From the NCBI GenBank assembly GCA_963678675.1, contig OY783192.1, positions 16,141,005-16,205,004 on the forward strand: 64,000 bases of DNA, in the 5' to 3' direction. Source of the DNA: Xiphydria camelus. Its lineage: Eukaryota > Arthropoda > Insecta > Hymenoptera > Xiphydriidae. Below the pieces are notes generated by a model, which was not told the DNA's origin, ran no database searches, and saw only the letters and a program-made list of their open reading frames with translations. The translations under genes were made by a program, and so were the position numbers. Below, one piece after another: positions 52,934 through 64,000 of this stretch; position 1 is the stretch's first letter; every line of letters begins with the position of its first letter.

Positions 52934-53304
52934 TTAACCCTTTCCCCTCCCCTCCCCTTCACCCCCCTCCCCCTCCCCTTGAAGGGTGAAGGGTTCTCCC
53001 TTTCACTACGGCGATCTCATTCAGTGCCGCCACTCAGGAACGGATTCTTTTGTCGCTTGCGAACATATTCCTCTACAGGATTGATGTCCATTTTATTTAA
53101 AGGGAATTTGCAATATTTAGCAGATTTTATTTATTGTTTTATTTTTCAATGCTTTCTAGACATTGTTATTACAAATTTAGAAACAACTACACAATGTGTC
53201 GGCAACAGTAACGTAAACCTACTTCTTATGTACATCCGAATATATTCGTCTAGAGTAGTCTACGGCACGGCGAATATATTCATCAAGAGTAATGAAAGGG
53301 TTAA
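52934..53304. mobile_element. TTAA-flanked MITE, CCCTTTCMYT ends
   Basis: TTAA at 52934-52937 and 53301-53304, ends CCCTTTCCCC and CCCTTTCATT. Left-adjacent is another unit whose end reads TTAACCCTTTCACTGCCGGC in inverse (52917-52937), so the two share a TTAA. Confidence 0.55.
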
Positions 53305-53598
53305 AGAACAAAAATACTTTAATGTGGATTATCTCGGAAAGCTTGTTTTTCTACTTACTTAAAGTAGTATGGTCACTCTCCAAAGTGATCGTTGAGTGTC
53401 CGTTAAAAAAGTCATCAAAAAACTATGATTTATAATTGAAAATTCTCTTTGTAAATTATAAAATTTATGACCATAAGAATTAGTTGATTATTTTGATTAT
53501 TTTTCACTTATTATTCAAATAATGCGCCTCCTTTGATTGGCGTCTTTTTATGTGTGGCAACGCATATTATCAATACGCTCGTGGCCCAGTACATAAAA

Positions 53599-53632
53599 CC
53601 ACGATACACTCAAACGTTTGAGTGTATCGTGG
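53599..53632. repeat. Perfect 34-bp palindrome
   Basis: CCACGATACACTCAAAC followed by its exact complement, no loop. Confidence 0.85.
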
Positions 53633-54232
53633 GGAAAACGAGATCTGAAATGCACGCTTGAACCGACTCCACTGACGCGAAGTTGCCGCATCTACTCGAC
53701 GCGCTATTTCCGAACACCGAGAAGCAGAAATTAGTTATAACTAAAGTATCAAACGGTCAATCATTTTCATCAATGGGTGTAAATTTTTGTTTTTTTCCCC
53801 GTTTTTTGGTATATTTTTTATATTTTAATCTTGGATTTTACATACAAACCCCAAGATATGTGTCTTGCCCATAAGACTCTGGGTTATTTTCTACTCGGTA
53901 ATTAATTTTTATCAGACATACTAAACGGTCAATCTACCCCAAATTGCACCAGGAGGTTTCTATTGATATTAGCTTGCATACATAATTATTTCATATTTAA
54001 ATCTTGGAAATCGATTCATGACCATACTACTTTAAACCCCTTGGCTTCTCATCCCCTCAATTATAAGGCTTCACACTATTTGTATATGTTACGTTGCAAA
54101 TTCAAGTCCGGACCCTGTACCCCCCCCCCCTCTCGAGATGCTGACATCTTGAAGGAGTCTCTCCACTCCTACCTCCCCCCCCCTCTCGTCTTCTCCCTTC
54201 TATTTCCACGCTCTTTTTTTTTATTAAGGGGT

Positions 54233-54499
54233 TGACGTGCGTCATTTTTATAAGTATAAGTCCCTAGCATAGATAGGCAGTAGAGAACGCGTAACACTCC
54301 CGGGCAGCGTGCAGTGGACACTGGCCTGCTCGCGGGGGATTGGTTCGGCAGATCGTCAAGCACGTCACGTCGCGCCAATCAGGGGGACCGCCGCGAGTTG
54401 CCCCCACTCGACCGTTACCGGCCAATAGGGACCGATGACGGTCCCCCGCAGCGCTAGCGCGCTAGATATATAAGAGCGCGTACAGAGCGTGGGAGACAC
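54233..54499 (+). promoter_or_regulatory. Promoter half of LTR B
   Basis: TGACGTGCGTCATTTTTATA start, CCAAT-like GCCAATCAGG and GGCCAATAGG, TATA box (GATATATAAGAGCG, about 54464-54477). It now lies directly upstream of the LINE. Confidence 0.7.
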
Positions 54500-54802
54500 G
54501 TCATCAGTCTTACCGGAGCTCTCGCACCATTCGGACGCTTTTGAAATCGCTACGCAGGATAAGGAAGATCGCTCAGTGACCACGACCCTCTTCACCCAGG
54601 GGCCCCACCCCCTAAAAGATCAGGCCCACCGTGGCGTGCTGCTGCCACTCTTCCATTTCCACTCAGGTACGCACAGGTATACAGCGGCTGCTCCGCCGGG
54701 CGGCAGTCGCCGTTCACTCAACTAGCCCTTCTTAGGGCTCTACAACTCTAATTCCACCATTGTGGATCGCCTTCTTTCTCACCTCTCCTCCCACTAACCG
54801 AG

Positions 54803-56165
54803 ATGAGTATATCGCAAGATACGCTCACCCCTGCTTTCACCGCTCAAACTGAGCCCTCCCCTCCTACCTCGGACAGCTCACCCTCCCCAACCGCCGAATC
54901 CTTAAGCGCGACCCTCAGCCGCCTCGAGGATGATAGATCCCGTATCCTCCAAGCTCTTGCCGACTCCGACGCCCAGATCGCCAAAGTGAAGGCCCTCCTG
55001 CACTCCATCCACCAAAGGTCCTCTTCCTCCTCCTCGCCGATTGTCGCGACGCAATCCACCCCCGCTATGGAGATCGACGAGAATCCCTGGCTAACCCAGT
55101 CCCGAATATCGGTCAAGCGGAAGAAAACTAGCACTCCAGCAGCCAGTTCCTCGGGGTCCGACTCCGACTCCGTCTCGGATTCGGAATCCGAGGAAATTGG
55201 CTCCTCCAATCTCCCGCCCATCTGCATCATGCAGAAATCCAAATGGACTTCCATTCAAAAATTCCTGGCGGAACAGGATATCCCCTTCCGCCGCGCGGTC
55301 AATACTTCTGACTCGGTCAAAGTATACCTCCAATCGGTTAACGACTTTCGCCGCCTGACTTCCAAGCTGGACGTAGACAAACCCAGTTTACTACCAATCA
55401 AATCCCCCAGGACAAAGACCTGACCGTAGTGATCAGGGGCGTTCTGGAATCCCTCTCTGAAGACGATATTCGCTCCGAACTCGCTACCAAGGGCCTGCCA
55501 GTCAAGTCTGTTTACCGCATGAAGAAAGGCGATAATATATGGCCTCTTGTCTGCGTCTACCTCGACGCCAAATCCCCATCCGCTAAATCCATCTCTATAA
55601 CATAAAATCGCTTTCCGGTCTCAGCGTAAAAGTTGAACCGAAAAGAAAATCGAAGATTATCCCGCAGTGCCGTCGCTGCATGAAATTCCGGCATACGGCA
55701 AACTACTGCCATGCCTCCTGGGTCTGCGCCTTCTGCGCTAGAAACCACGAAACTTCTACCTGTCGGTCCAAAGACAAGCCAGATAAATCGCCAACCTGCG
55801 CCAATTGCAGCGGCCCGCACCGTGCCACCTTCCGGAGTTGCCCCAAAGCTCCTCAAGCAACCTCGACCTCTACACGAGCTTCTCTCCCCGCGCCCCCGGC
55901 CTCCGCTCCGACCGCGCTCCTACGTAGCCGCACTGGTGACGAATCTCCCTCAACCCTAACCGCACCTCCTCCTCCTCCACCACTTGCTCGCTCGTTCTCG
56001 CAGGTCGCCAGTGCCCCCTCCACCTCCCCCGCACCGCGCCAACCCACTCAACAACCCCCGGCCCCAGCCGCCCCACACAAAAACCAGACTCTTCTAGAGC
56101 TTTTTCGCGACTTCGCCGCCAAATTCACCTGGGCGCTCCAACAGCCGGACGTCCAACTCCACTAA
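54803..56165 (+). pseudogene. LINE ORF1 (Gag-like, zinc knuckles)
   Basis: Starts 'MSISQDTLTPAFTAQTEPSP', with a predicted coiled region ('LSRLEDDRSRILQALADSDA'), an RNA-binding-like middle ('WTSIQKFLAEQDIPFRRAVN'), then knuckles 'CRRCMKFRHTANYC', 'CAFCARNHETSTC' and 'CANCSGPHRATFRSC', and a Pro-rich tail. Frameshift at about 55385 and a stop near 55600 split it. The order matches ORF1 of Jockey-clade LINEs. Confidence 0.85.
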
Positions 56166-58736
56166 GGGTCACCTCACCATCCTTAACTGGAACGCCAACG
56201 GCATCCTTGCGGCCAACAAACATAGAACGCTCCTCTTAACGCAACTCCTCAACGAGTCTTCCGTTGATGTGGCCTGTATCTCGGAAATCTATCTACAACC
56301 CCTTCATAAGCTCTACATCCCCAATTTCTCCGTTTATGTCTATAAACCATCCTAACTCCAAATACGGGGGTGTAGCTACAATCATCCGTAACTCCCTCCG
56401 CCACAAGGCAATCAGCACTCATACTCCCTCTCTGGAGACCTGCGGCATCGAGGTCATTCACAATAACAACCCATTGAAGATCATTTCCTGTTACTCCCCT
56501 CCGGGCGCTAACAACTTATCCGAAATCCCTGCCCTCCTGGACCAGAACACTCCTACGATCCTGGCCGGTAACTTCAACGCCAAGCACGACTCCTGGGGAT
56601 GTCGCGCTAAAAACTCGAAAGGCACATTATTATTCAATCTACTCAGAGCACATAGTTTCTCCGTTGAAGCTCCTTCGGCCCTAACTCATTTCTCAGGTTC
56701 TAATAATCCCGATATTCTTGACATTTTCATCTCCAAGAATGTAACTTTATCCAAAGACCCCTGGACCATCCCAGCTCTAAACTCCGACCATAACCCGGTC
56801 CTGCTGGAAATCCCAGGAAACCTCTCCTCTGAAATTCCGACAATGTCAAAGATCAACTGGCTGGCACTCCGCTACCATTTTGAAACCACGACATACAAAT
56901 GTCCCACCATTCGTACCACTCAGGACATTGACTGCAGTTGTCTCGCTTACCCATGAAATCAAATCGAAAATGGAACTAGCAAGCTTCCCGATTTCCCCCC
57001 GCTCGATCGACACCCATCTTCCACCCGAGATCAGAGCTCTTATAGCTAAAAAGAGACGAATCCGCAGACATCTGCAACGCACAGGCAACCCCGCCCTCCG
57101 CCCCCATCTAAATTCTTTAAAACGCGACCTCAGGTCCGCCCTCCAGAACTTTCGGAACGAACAATTCAATAAATACATTTCCTTAGCCGAAGCCTCCCCT
57201 AAAAGTTGCTGGAAAGTCATCAAATCCCTCAGGAACAGACAGCCTTATTCCCCTCCTCTCCTAAAAGACGGAATCGCCTACCCGGTAGACAGCGACAAGG
57301 CTAATATCTTCGCTGAATCCCTTAGGGAACAATGTTCCCCGTTTCCCATACGTGACAAATTCGCCTTTTTTCATTCCACTCTCACAGATGCCGTCCAAAA
57401 TATCAGTCTCGATGACCTCTCCTTCCCTCACACCTCTCCTTGCGAAATCGCGTTAATCGTTCAATCCTTAAAGAAAAATAAAGCTCCAGGTTATGACTCC
57501 ATCCCCAATGGGGTCCTCAAAATTCTCCCGCACATCCTTATCGTCGCCATCTGTAACATCATCAATGCTATGATGCGGTTGCAATACTTCCCCCCACCCC
57601 CCCGCGTGGAAGACAGCAACAATCATCTGTCTTCCGAAACAGGGTAAGCCTCTCAATCAAGCCTCCAGCTATAGGCCAATTAGCCTGCTCCCTGCCCTCA
57701 GCAAAGTTGCGGAAAGTATCATACTAACCCGCCTTAACAGATTTTGCTCCGAGGCCAACATCCTCCCCGACTTCCAGCATGGTTTCCGTCCCCGGCATGG
57801 TACCTGCCACCAACTCCTCCGCGTTGCTGAACTCGTCGCGGACAACCTCAACAAGTCTCGCCACACCTCTATGCTCCTGCTCGATGCCAAGCAAGCCTTC
57901 GTCAGAGTCTGGCACGATGGTTTAATCTACAAATTAAACGAGCTAAAACTCCCTCACTACCTGATCGGTCTGATTCGCTCCTTTCTCACAGACAGATCTT
58001 TTAGAGTTCGTTCGGGGAAAAGCTTCTCCGATCCGCAGCCTATCACGGCCGGAGTTCCACAAGGTCCTAAACTCTCGCCTACTCTATTCAATCTATACTG
58101 TCACGACATCCCCACCCACGACAAAATCATCACTGCGCAATACGCAGATGACGTCGCTTTGTTATATTCCTCGAAAACCAAGAAATTCTGCTCCTCAGTT
58201 GTTAACAAATTCTTACCCGAACTCCTCGATTGGTATCATATGTGGGGTTTCTCCCTCAACGAAGCCAAATCAGAGGCTATCTTCTTCTCTCGCCGTAATA
58301 TCCCCCCAGATCGTCTTTCAGTAAATAATCATCTAATCCCCTGGAGTAACTCTGTCAAATATTTAGGGGTAATTTTTGACAGGAAATTAAACTGGGTCAA
58401 GCAGATTTCCCCTGTGCGCGGCAAAGCCAACGGGGCATTCGTCTCCCTGAAACCATTTTTCAACAACCGGAATATCTCTCAGGTCACCAAGGTCAGGGCC
58501 TCAACGCGTTGATTAGGAGCATTTGCTCGTATGCCATTCCCGTCTGGGGCTCGGCCTCCCCTTCGAAACTAACCAGACTCCACGGCACTTACATGAGACT
58601 CCTCAGATGCTCTCTTAATTCCCCCTGGTTCATTAGGAACAAACAACTGCTCCGTGAATCCGGACTTCCGTCTCTCGATACTGCGGAAACCACAAGTACG
58701 CAGTTAACCTTCGCACCTCCGTCAAGTCGCACGTAA
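56165..58736 (+). pseudogene. LINE ORF2 (endonuclease and reverse transcriptase)
   Basis: Endonuclease: 'KYGGVATIIRNS', 'ILAGNFNAKHDSWGCR' (Asn where GDFN is usual) and 'ALNSDHNPVLLEI'. RT: 'KKNKAPGYDSIPNGVLKIL', 'QHGFRPRHGT', 'SMLLLDAKQAFVRVWHDGL', 'AGVPQGPKLSPTLF' and 'AQYADDVALLYSSK' (catalytic YADD kept). C-terminal 'SYAIPVWGSASPSKLTRLHG'. No RNase H seen. Frames break near 56250, 56900, 57600 (C-run) and 58500, so it is inactive but recognisable throughout. Confidence 0.9.
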
Positions 58737-59083
58737 ACCCCTCTATTAAAGCACTTAGCAATTACACTTACAGACCCACGGATAAGGTCCGTAGACCCTG
58801 TATTCTTCTCAACTAACGCCGTCACCTAACCTTAAATTGTTCTCCCCCTTACTTCGCTCTCGCGCTTTCCGCGCCTGTAACCTCATCTAGCTGCAGGTGC
58901 ACCCATTACTAAGTCGTTTATCCCCCTACTTCGTCTTCTACTTGGTTTATAACCCTAGCGGTTGGTAACCATGAGGAGGGGTTTAGTCGATAGAAATCCG
59001 ACACTACCCTGCCAACATCTTGGGTGTCTTCTTGAAGATTCCCCTCCTCGCCTTCTGCAAAAAAAAAAAAGCGTGGGAGACAC

Positions 59084-59477
59084 TCGACCTCCAGGGAGCT
59101 TCCTCAGTCCTTCTCAGGACTCCAATAAACCGACCAGTTAGCATTTGTGCTCTTTGTTTTCTTTCCCCTTGACCGCGGCGCTTGGCGCCTTCCACCGCTC
59201 CTTTCTCCGACAGCGGTGCCTTCGCGCCTTCCACTGCTTCCTTCCGCGGCGTTTTCACGCCTTCCCCGACCGCGGCGCTTTCGCGCCTTCCACGCTTCCT
59301 TCCGCGGCGTTTTCACGCCTTTCCCGGCCGCGGCGCCTTCGCGCCTTCCACCGCATCCTCCCGCGGCGTTTTCAAGCCTTTTCTCCGCTTCCTTCCGCGG
59401 CGTTTTTCCGCCTTGCCCCGTTTCCTTTCGCGGCGTTTTCACGCTCGTTCGACCGCCTTCTGGTCCTTCACGCGTCA
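59084..59477 (+). repeat. LTR B, second half with GC-rich hairpin units
   Basis: Begins TCGACCTCCAGGGAGCTTCC, matching 35372 onward in LTR A. AATAAA at 59115. Then units GCGGCGTTTTCACGCC and GCGGCGCCTTCGCGCC. Ends near CGCGTCA (59477). Confidence 0.8.
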
Positions 59478-59890
59478 CGACCCTTGACGCGGGGTCCCGA
59501 GGTGGGGCACGCACCGCTCCGGAAGAAGCGCGGAGGAAGGAAGGTTCACTCCCGCCTACAGGCAGCCATCGTCCGGAAGTTGGCTGCCGGGCAAACCCCG
59601 CGGGCCCTTGACGGACGCGAAGAAACGGCCGCAGGATCGGCCCGGGTCATCGCCGAGTCGTCCCAAACCCGGGACCGGGGGTATTTCACCGGCGCGGCGT
59701 TGCCACCTCCCGACCGCGTGGGACAGGCTTCCGTCTTGGCGGAGTTGCCAAGTCCTCCCCGAACTAGGCCGGCGACCGACATTCCGATCCCGACTTCCCG
59801 GAAGCCGCCGACCCCCGGGAAAGGAATCGAAGAGCTCCTCGCCCGCCGAGCAGAGACGGCCCCGCACGCCATTCGGAGACTCCTCGTCTG
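59478..59890 (+). pseudogene. Small Gag-like protein of element B
   Basis: The frame ending at 59891 includes 'RKVHSRLQAAIVRKLAAGQT', 'PPPDRVGQASVLAELPSPPR' and 'PTPGKGIEELLARRAETAPH'. It shares the TPGKxIEExLxxRA motif with element A. No start codon can be fixed, because the frame runs back into LTR repeats. No known domain. Confidence 0.45.
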
Positions 59891-59929
59891 AGTGCTCCCT
59901 TTCTCTTCCACGAGGCGCGTGTCAGGGTT

Positions 59930-60258
59930 GTATTGAAAGCCGCTGTTTTTTCTTATTTTTAATACACTATCTCGTAATAAAATGTATGAATACCTCAATT
60001 GAAGTATTTGCCTTCGGAAGCTATAACTTTTTCCCACTTTTCTGGCAGAAGTTGAATTCCGCGACGAAAGAATTGTCTACTTCTTAAGCTAATCCACTCA
60101 GCAACCCAATTTTTTACTTTTTGGTAATTATGGAAGTGTGTATCTTCCAAGTCGTGTTGCAACGATCTAAATAAATGATAATCACTCGGGGCCAGATCTG
60201 GAAGTAGCGTTTAACTGGGTGCAGGAGGACTTCCCATTCAAGCTCCATCAATATTTCT
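59930..60258 (-). pseudogene. Mariner (DD34D) transposase, C-terminal part
   Basis: Minus strand 'DLAPSDYHLFRSLQHDLEDT' (third Asp), 'KNWVAEWISLRSRQFFRRGI' and 'LLPEKWEKVIASEGKYFN' match the C-terminus of classic mariner transposases. One frameshift near 60200. Continues at 61336 after the nested TTAA element. Confidence 0.85.
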
Positions 60259-60262
60259 TTAA

Positions 60263-61331
60263 CCCGTAGTGGTCACACTGGGTCCAGATAACCCAAGGCA
60301 ATTTTTGAGTTTATGTAACCTTCAAGATATGGTTCAAAATGGAATCTGTGGCGCCATCTGTTGTTGTTCGAAGGTACTACAAGAACTTGTAGTGGTTTTC
60401 GAAAGCCTGTGTGACATCAGTGCGTGGTAGACATCAATTTGTACGGACGTTTTTCTTTCTGGGGCCCAGCAGACCCAGTGTGACCATAGTGTGGGAAAAT
60501 CGGAAAAAAATGTGTACTCAAAACTTTTTTTTTCAAGAAAGTGTAATTGACAACGTAAGTATCATTGCACGTACCGTCATTTTTTTCTTTTTTTGCCACA
60601 AAACAAGTTTTTGCCAGTTACAGTAAGAGCGTGTACGGCGTTATTCATAAAAAAATTATTCAACAAGGTTTTTTCCATATACATACGTTTGACATGTTCC
60701 AAGGCAAAGCCCAATTATGTTAATAATAAGTCCAATCACCACCATCGATAATCGCTTGGCATCTCCGAGGCATACTATTTATGCGCTTATTGCGCTGGGC
60801 AAGAGTAGTTTTTCAGTTCCTATAAATTTGTTTTACTTTTCTTAATGTAATTATTAATAAAATATACATTTTTTTCTCATAAAAACAGTTTTTTCACTTT
60901 ATTTTGCACGTTCAAAACCGACCTATTTAATTTTACGAGTTTCATGAAAATTGATCTTCAAACTGTAAAATACATATGCTTTTTTCAACGCTCATTATCA
61001 TACTGTTTTTTCTTGAAAGTATACCATTTTGAGAGTAAAACGCAGGAAGTTTTTTTGATCTATCTCAAAAATTGAAATTTTGATGAATACTTTTGTGAGA
61101 AAAGTCAAATTTCTCGACAAACTTCTTTCTCGCGTTTTTTCAATATAAACAAATTTTAAAAAAGGAGAACAGAATTATTAGATTATAAAGAGGAAGTCTT
61201 AAGCTAAATTCCAGTTCAAGGTTTGAGTCGATACATTAAAAAGAACGCAAATGGCAACTATTTTTCTGCAAGGGATCCATTGGAACCAGTGTGACTACTA
61301 CGCTATTTTTAGGAGGTGTGACCACTACGGG
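60263..61331. mobile_element. PiggyBac-like element, TTAA target, 1.07 kb, no transposase seen
   Basis: TTAA at 60259-60262 and 61332-61335. Inverted ends CCCGTAGTGGTCACAC (16 bp), with subterminal CCAGTGTGACTACTAC at 61274. It interrupts the mariner gene exactly at a TTAA. Inside, 60619-60775 matches the Tc1-like derivative at 43058. A frame at 60411-60626 is unrecognised. Confidence 0.85.
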
Positions 61332-61335
61332 TTAA

Positions 61336-61482
61336 CGGTTTTAGCAACGTGAGGCCGAGCGTTGTCATAAAGAAGAATTTTCGGCGATTTGATGCAATTG
61401 ATGGTCATTTTTGCATCAAATTACACAGCTCCACAAAAAAAATCGAAAAAATGCTTCCTCTGACCAGACCAGCATATCTTTA
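61336..61482 (-). pseudogene. Mariner transposase, middle part
   Basis: Minus strand 'KSPKILLYDNARPHVAKT' contains the second catalytic Asp of mariner ('DNARPH'). It joins the C-terminal part across the TTAA. The N-terminal side is cut by the foldback element starting at 61483. Confidence 0.8.
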
Positions 61483-62206
61483 CCCCCACAAAAACAGATT
61501 CTCTGTAAAAAAAGTCGGCATGTTCATTCAGTGCCAACAAAAATTGATACGTAAAATACTCTCCAAAAAAGATTTGAAATCAATTAAGATCGCCATGTTC
61601 AAGAGTTATATATAAAAAGTAAAAGGCATCATTTGAAAGGGAAATTATTGTAAATCAAGTGACTACAAAATTCGACTAAAAAATTTATAAAAAAATTTTA
61701 ATAAAAAAGAACTTGCCGCGTTTAAGTTTTCATATTTTGTCCACTATACCGAATAATTGGTAGTGCTTGGACGGTGTTAGAGTGATTCATAAAATGCACT
61801 GCCGAAGTCAAATTCAGAGAAATTCAGAAGGCCCCCGCCTGATCGGTTTCTCGTACGACATTCGGTATACTGGTGGTATCATATAAGTGTATGAATTTAT
61901 TTAAAATCATAAGTGCATAAACGTCGAGTATAATTCTGTCTGAATTTTTTATTTTGAAGGGAAAAAACGCGGCAAGTTCTTTTTTATTAAAATTTTGTTA
62001 TAAATTTTTTTAGTCGAATATTGTAGTCACTTGATTTACAATAATTTCCCTTTCAAATGATGCCTTTTACTTTTTATATATAACTCTTGAACATGGCGAT
62101 CTTAATTGATTTCAAATCTTTTTTGGAGAGTATTTTACGTATCAATTTTTGTTGGCACTGAATGAACATGCCGACTTTTTTTTACAGAGAATCTGTTTTT
62201 GTGGGG
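61483..62206. mobile_element. Foldback element, CCCCCACAAAAACAG ends
   Basis: Arms 61483-61742 and 61930-62206 are inverted copies (for example AGTCGGCATGTTCATTCAGT). The centre is occupied by a separate TATACCG-family MITE. The frame 61349-61615 crosses the mariner junction and is not a gene. Confidence 0.8.
61745..61869. mobile_element. TATACCG-family MITE in the loop of a foldback
   Basis: Starts TATACCGAATAATTGG and ends CGTACGACATTCGGTATA. Interior ACTGCCGAAGTCAAATTCAG is shared with the other family members. Confidence 0.7.
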
Positions 62207-62335
62207 GGATTTCACTACCTTTTGGAATTTATTCATGAGGAGAATACGTACATGTAGGAGAATAGCTTTTTATTACTAAGTGTATTATTGCAGAACGAGT
62301 AGGTTAGAAGATTTTCATGAAGACTCACGATTTTC

Positions 62336-62922
62336 TGACATGTCATCTCGTACAGGTGCAACCGAAGAGGATCTAGCTCATGTCCTGTCCGTAAAAAGAT
62401 GACTCGATGGATCGGAGAATGTCAGGCTTGTCACCGAGCGCCTTTCACCCATAGTACTTTCATTGCAATATGCGATTTTCGTTTAAACTATTCCTGCTCT
62501 AAGTAACTTTTACTTCTTTCAAAGCATTTACCTCTTGTACGAATTGTTGATCATAGGGGGCAATGATCAATGATTGTGACTAATCGTAGACAAATTATTC
62601 CTGCGATGATGTTCCAGTTGCACACCAATTGCCTTTTAGTTTTAATAGACGAACTTGTCTACGACGAGTCTCTATTATCGATCGCTGCCTCCTACCACGA
62701 ACAGTTCATAAAAGGTGATTACCTTGAAAGAAGTAAAAGTTATTTAACGCTGGAATAGTTGAATGAAACGAGAAGCGCGTATTGCAAATAATGTACCGTA
62801 GGTAATAGGCGCTCGGTGACAAGCCTGACATTCTCCGATGTCCATCGAGTCATCTTTTTACGGACAGGATACGAGCTAGGTGCTCTTCGGTTGCACCTGT
62901 ACATGTCAGAGATGACATGTCA
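62336..62922. mobile_element. Foldback MITE, TGACATGTCATC ends
   Basis: Arms about 220 bp, containing GTACAGGTGCAACCGAAGAG, 'GATGACTCGATGG' and GGCTTGTCACCGAGCGCC. The centre has an unrecognised frame (62570-62758). The right arm has a small internal duplication of the end (ACATGTCAGAGATGACATGTCA). Confidence 0.8.
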
Positions 62923-63061
62923 GAGTCTGCAGTAATACTTAATGAGATAAAAGTGAGGTACATGTACACTTCACGTTTGACAGGTTGGTATATAAATTCG
63001 AACTTGTGGGATAGTATAATACGAAAGAGGGACTATATCGATAAAGAAAAAATAATAATAA

Positions 63062-63246
63062 AGTAGTTACTACATTACTGTAATCCAATTCCATTGAATC
63101 CCTTATTTTTCTGCCACGACTTTGATAGTTGATAGTGAATAAAAATCAAATTTATTAGCTGATCCATCCACTATCAACAGTCAAAGTCGTGGCAGGAAAA
63201 TAAGGGATACAATGGAATTGGATTACAATAATGGAGTAACTACTTT
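63062..63246. mobile_element. Foldback MITE, AGTAGTTACTMCATTA ends
   Basis: Arms about 75 bp with TTGGATTACA/TGTAATCCAA and GCCACGACTTTGA. Loop about 30 bp. Confidence 0.8.
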
Positions 63247-63289
63247 AAACACTTGGGGAAACTCACCGAAGAGAAACCCGTATAATTAT

Positions 63290-63490
63290 TTCTTATCACT
63301 TGTACACTTGATTTCGAGGTTAGATGCTTCGATCTCCCGAATTGACAGCTACCGGGAGATCAGGGGGGCCTTTCTCGAGTCACTCGTATCTTTGCGTGCA
63401 CGCTATTCAGCGAAGAGACCAATCAGGATCAAGTATTCCATTGCGGTGGGGGTCCTGATTGGTCTACTCGCTAAGAAACGTATATAGTAC
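63290..63490. mobile_element. Chimera of two foldback families
   Basis: 63308-63360 matches the TATACCG-family interior (GCTTCGATCTCCCGAATTGA). 63366-63480 is a diverged copy of the 49964-50148 MITE (CCTTTCTCGAGTCACTCG, then CCAATCAGGATCAAGTATTC). Confidence 0.6.
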
Positions 63491-64000
63491 GGGAGCCAGC
63501 GACATATTTTTTGTAACAATTTCCGCAAAGCTTAAAACCCGTTTATTTCGTAATTTGTACCCCGGAGATGCAAATTCCACTTCTCTGGCTAGCTTTCAGC
63601 GGTACAACGCTCCGCTAGAGGGCTTCAAAAACTGCAGAATAGAATCTAAAAAGTCTGAGTCGAGCAAAGGTAAACCTTGTTTTATATGTTTATTTAGACC
63701 ATGAATAATTTTAAAAAAATTGTCTGGCATAATTCTGATGGTGAAAAAGTTGTCTGGCAAGCGATTAAAGTAGTGCGCGCGATGTCGGTCGGTCGCACGC
63801 GCGCCATGGAACTGCACGCAAATCCTGGCTGTACACCCAGGGACACGGCATCTGTCGCTGGTGACTTTTTTAAACGTTATTTTTAAACGTACTAACTAAT
63901 GAATAATTAATTCTCATGCGCTCATTAGCTACGGTGGCGTCTACTCTCGTTAATGAAAGTATGAGATTTATTAATTACTAGCAGCCCGTTCCGGCTTCGC
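63491..64000. other. No gene recognised at the right edge
   Basis: Short frames without family resemblance. The last 20 bases (AGCAGCCCGTTCCGGCTTCG) look like the start of another repeat that continues outside the window. Confidence 0.4.

Larger units (their letters stand above)
52600..54060. repeat. Nested inverted repeats around TTAA elements
   Basis: AAGCTTTCCGAGATAATCCA (52665) reappears inverted at 53326-53350, and AATTGAGGGGATGAGAAGCC (52621) appears inverted at 54036-54062. Within them lie two TTAA-ended units. The outer match is offset, so this is at least two events. Confidence 0.5.
54500..59070 (+). mobile_element. Jockey-like LINE, full length, poly(A) tail
   Basis: Flanked by the 13-bp duplication GCGTGGGAGACAC (54487-54499, 59071-59083). 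Ends in A12. 5' UTR 54500-54802, ORF1, ORF2, 3' UTR 58740-59058. The intact flanking duplication shows a complete insertion by target-primed reverse transcription. Confidence 0.9.
54233..59924 (+). mobile_element. Non-autonomous LTR retrotransposon B, with nested LINE
   Basis: Flanked by GGGT (54229-54232, 59925-59928). 5' LTR 54233-54499 plus 59084-59477 (about 660 bp in total, against 650 in element A), internal region with the TPGKxIEE motif, and only the last ~35 bp of a 3' LTR (ending GGCGCGTGTCA). It is the same family as element A. A Jockey-like LINE is inserted in the 5' LTR. Confidence 0.75.

Overview
The window looks like a repeat-dense, probably heterochromatic segment of an insect genome. 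The order Hymenoptera (ant or wasp) is a guess from the mix of element families; nothing in the sequence proves it. Evidence for an animal nuclear genome is direct: spliceosomal introns inside transposase genes, microsatellites, 5S-rRNA- and tRNA-derived short repeats, and long AT-rich stretches. I found no convincing host gene. Every coding stretch I could recognise belongs to a mobile element, and nearly all are broken by frameshifts, stops or nested insertions.

Layout. 1-1300: minus-strand chimera of a PIN-like repeat protein and a BEL/Pao protease. 1.9-3.5 kb: end pieces of two transposon families. 3.6-8.6 kb: decayed Helitron with an N-terminal Ulp1-type cysteine protease, hit by several foldback elements. 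8.7-11.9 kb: Tc1/mariner-superfamily element (DD41D spacing, one intron) with very long inverted repeats; a second partial copy lies at 28.5-30.6 kb. 12.8-18.7 kb: foldback elements, an ACGTCA-rich TIR element carrying a 5S-rRNA-like module, and a decayed Ty3/gypsy integrase. 19.0-23.2 kb: minus-strand Ty3/gypsy element split by two adjacent PIF/Harbinger insertions. 23.2-26.0 kb: 5' part of an R1-like LINE. 26.0-33.8 kb: LTR end, TTAA elements, microsatellites and tandem repeats.

33.9-42.2 kb is the best-ordered nest. A ~320-bp tandem array is split by a pol-less LTR retrotransposon (target duplication GGCT). Its 3' LTR is in turn split by an ISL2EU-type DNA transposon (target duplication AT) that encodes a three-exon THAP-DDE transposase and a YqaJ-like nuclease. 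A sister LTR element (54.2-59.9 kb, duplication GGGT) is split in its 5' LTR by a Jockey-like LINE with a 13-bp duplication and poly(A) tail. 42.4-53.6 kb holds transposase fragments, a 2.3-kb foldback with ~0.8-kb arms and many hairpins. 59.9-62.2 kb holds a DD34D mariner fragment split by a TTAA-flanked piggyBac-like element. The last 2 kb contain foldback elements.

The genes do not work together as a pathway. What the window offers is a readable insertion history and several element architectures that deserve family-level description.
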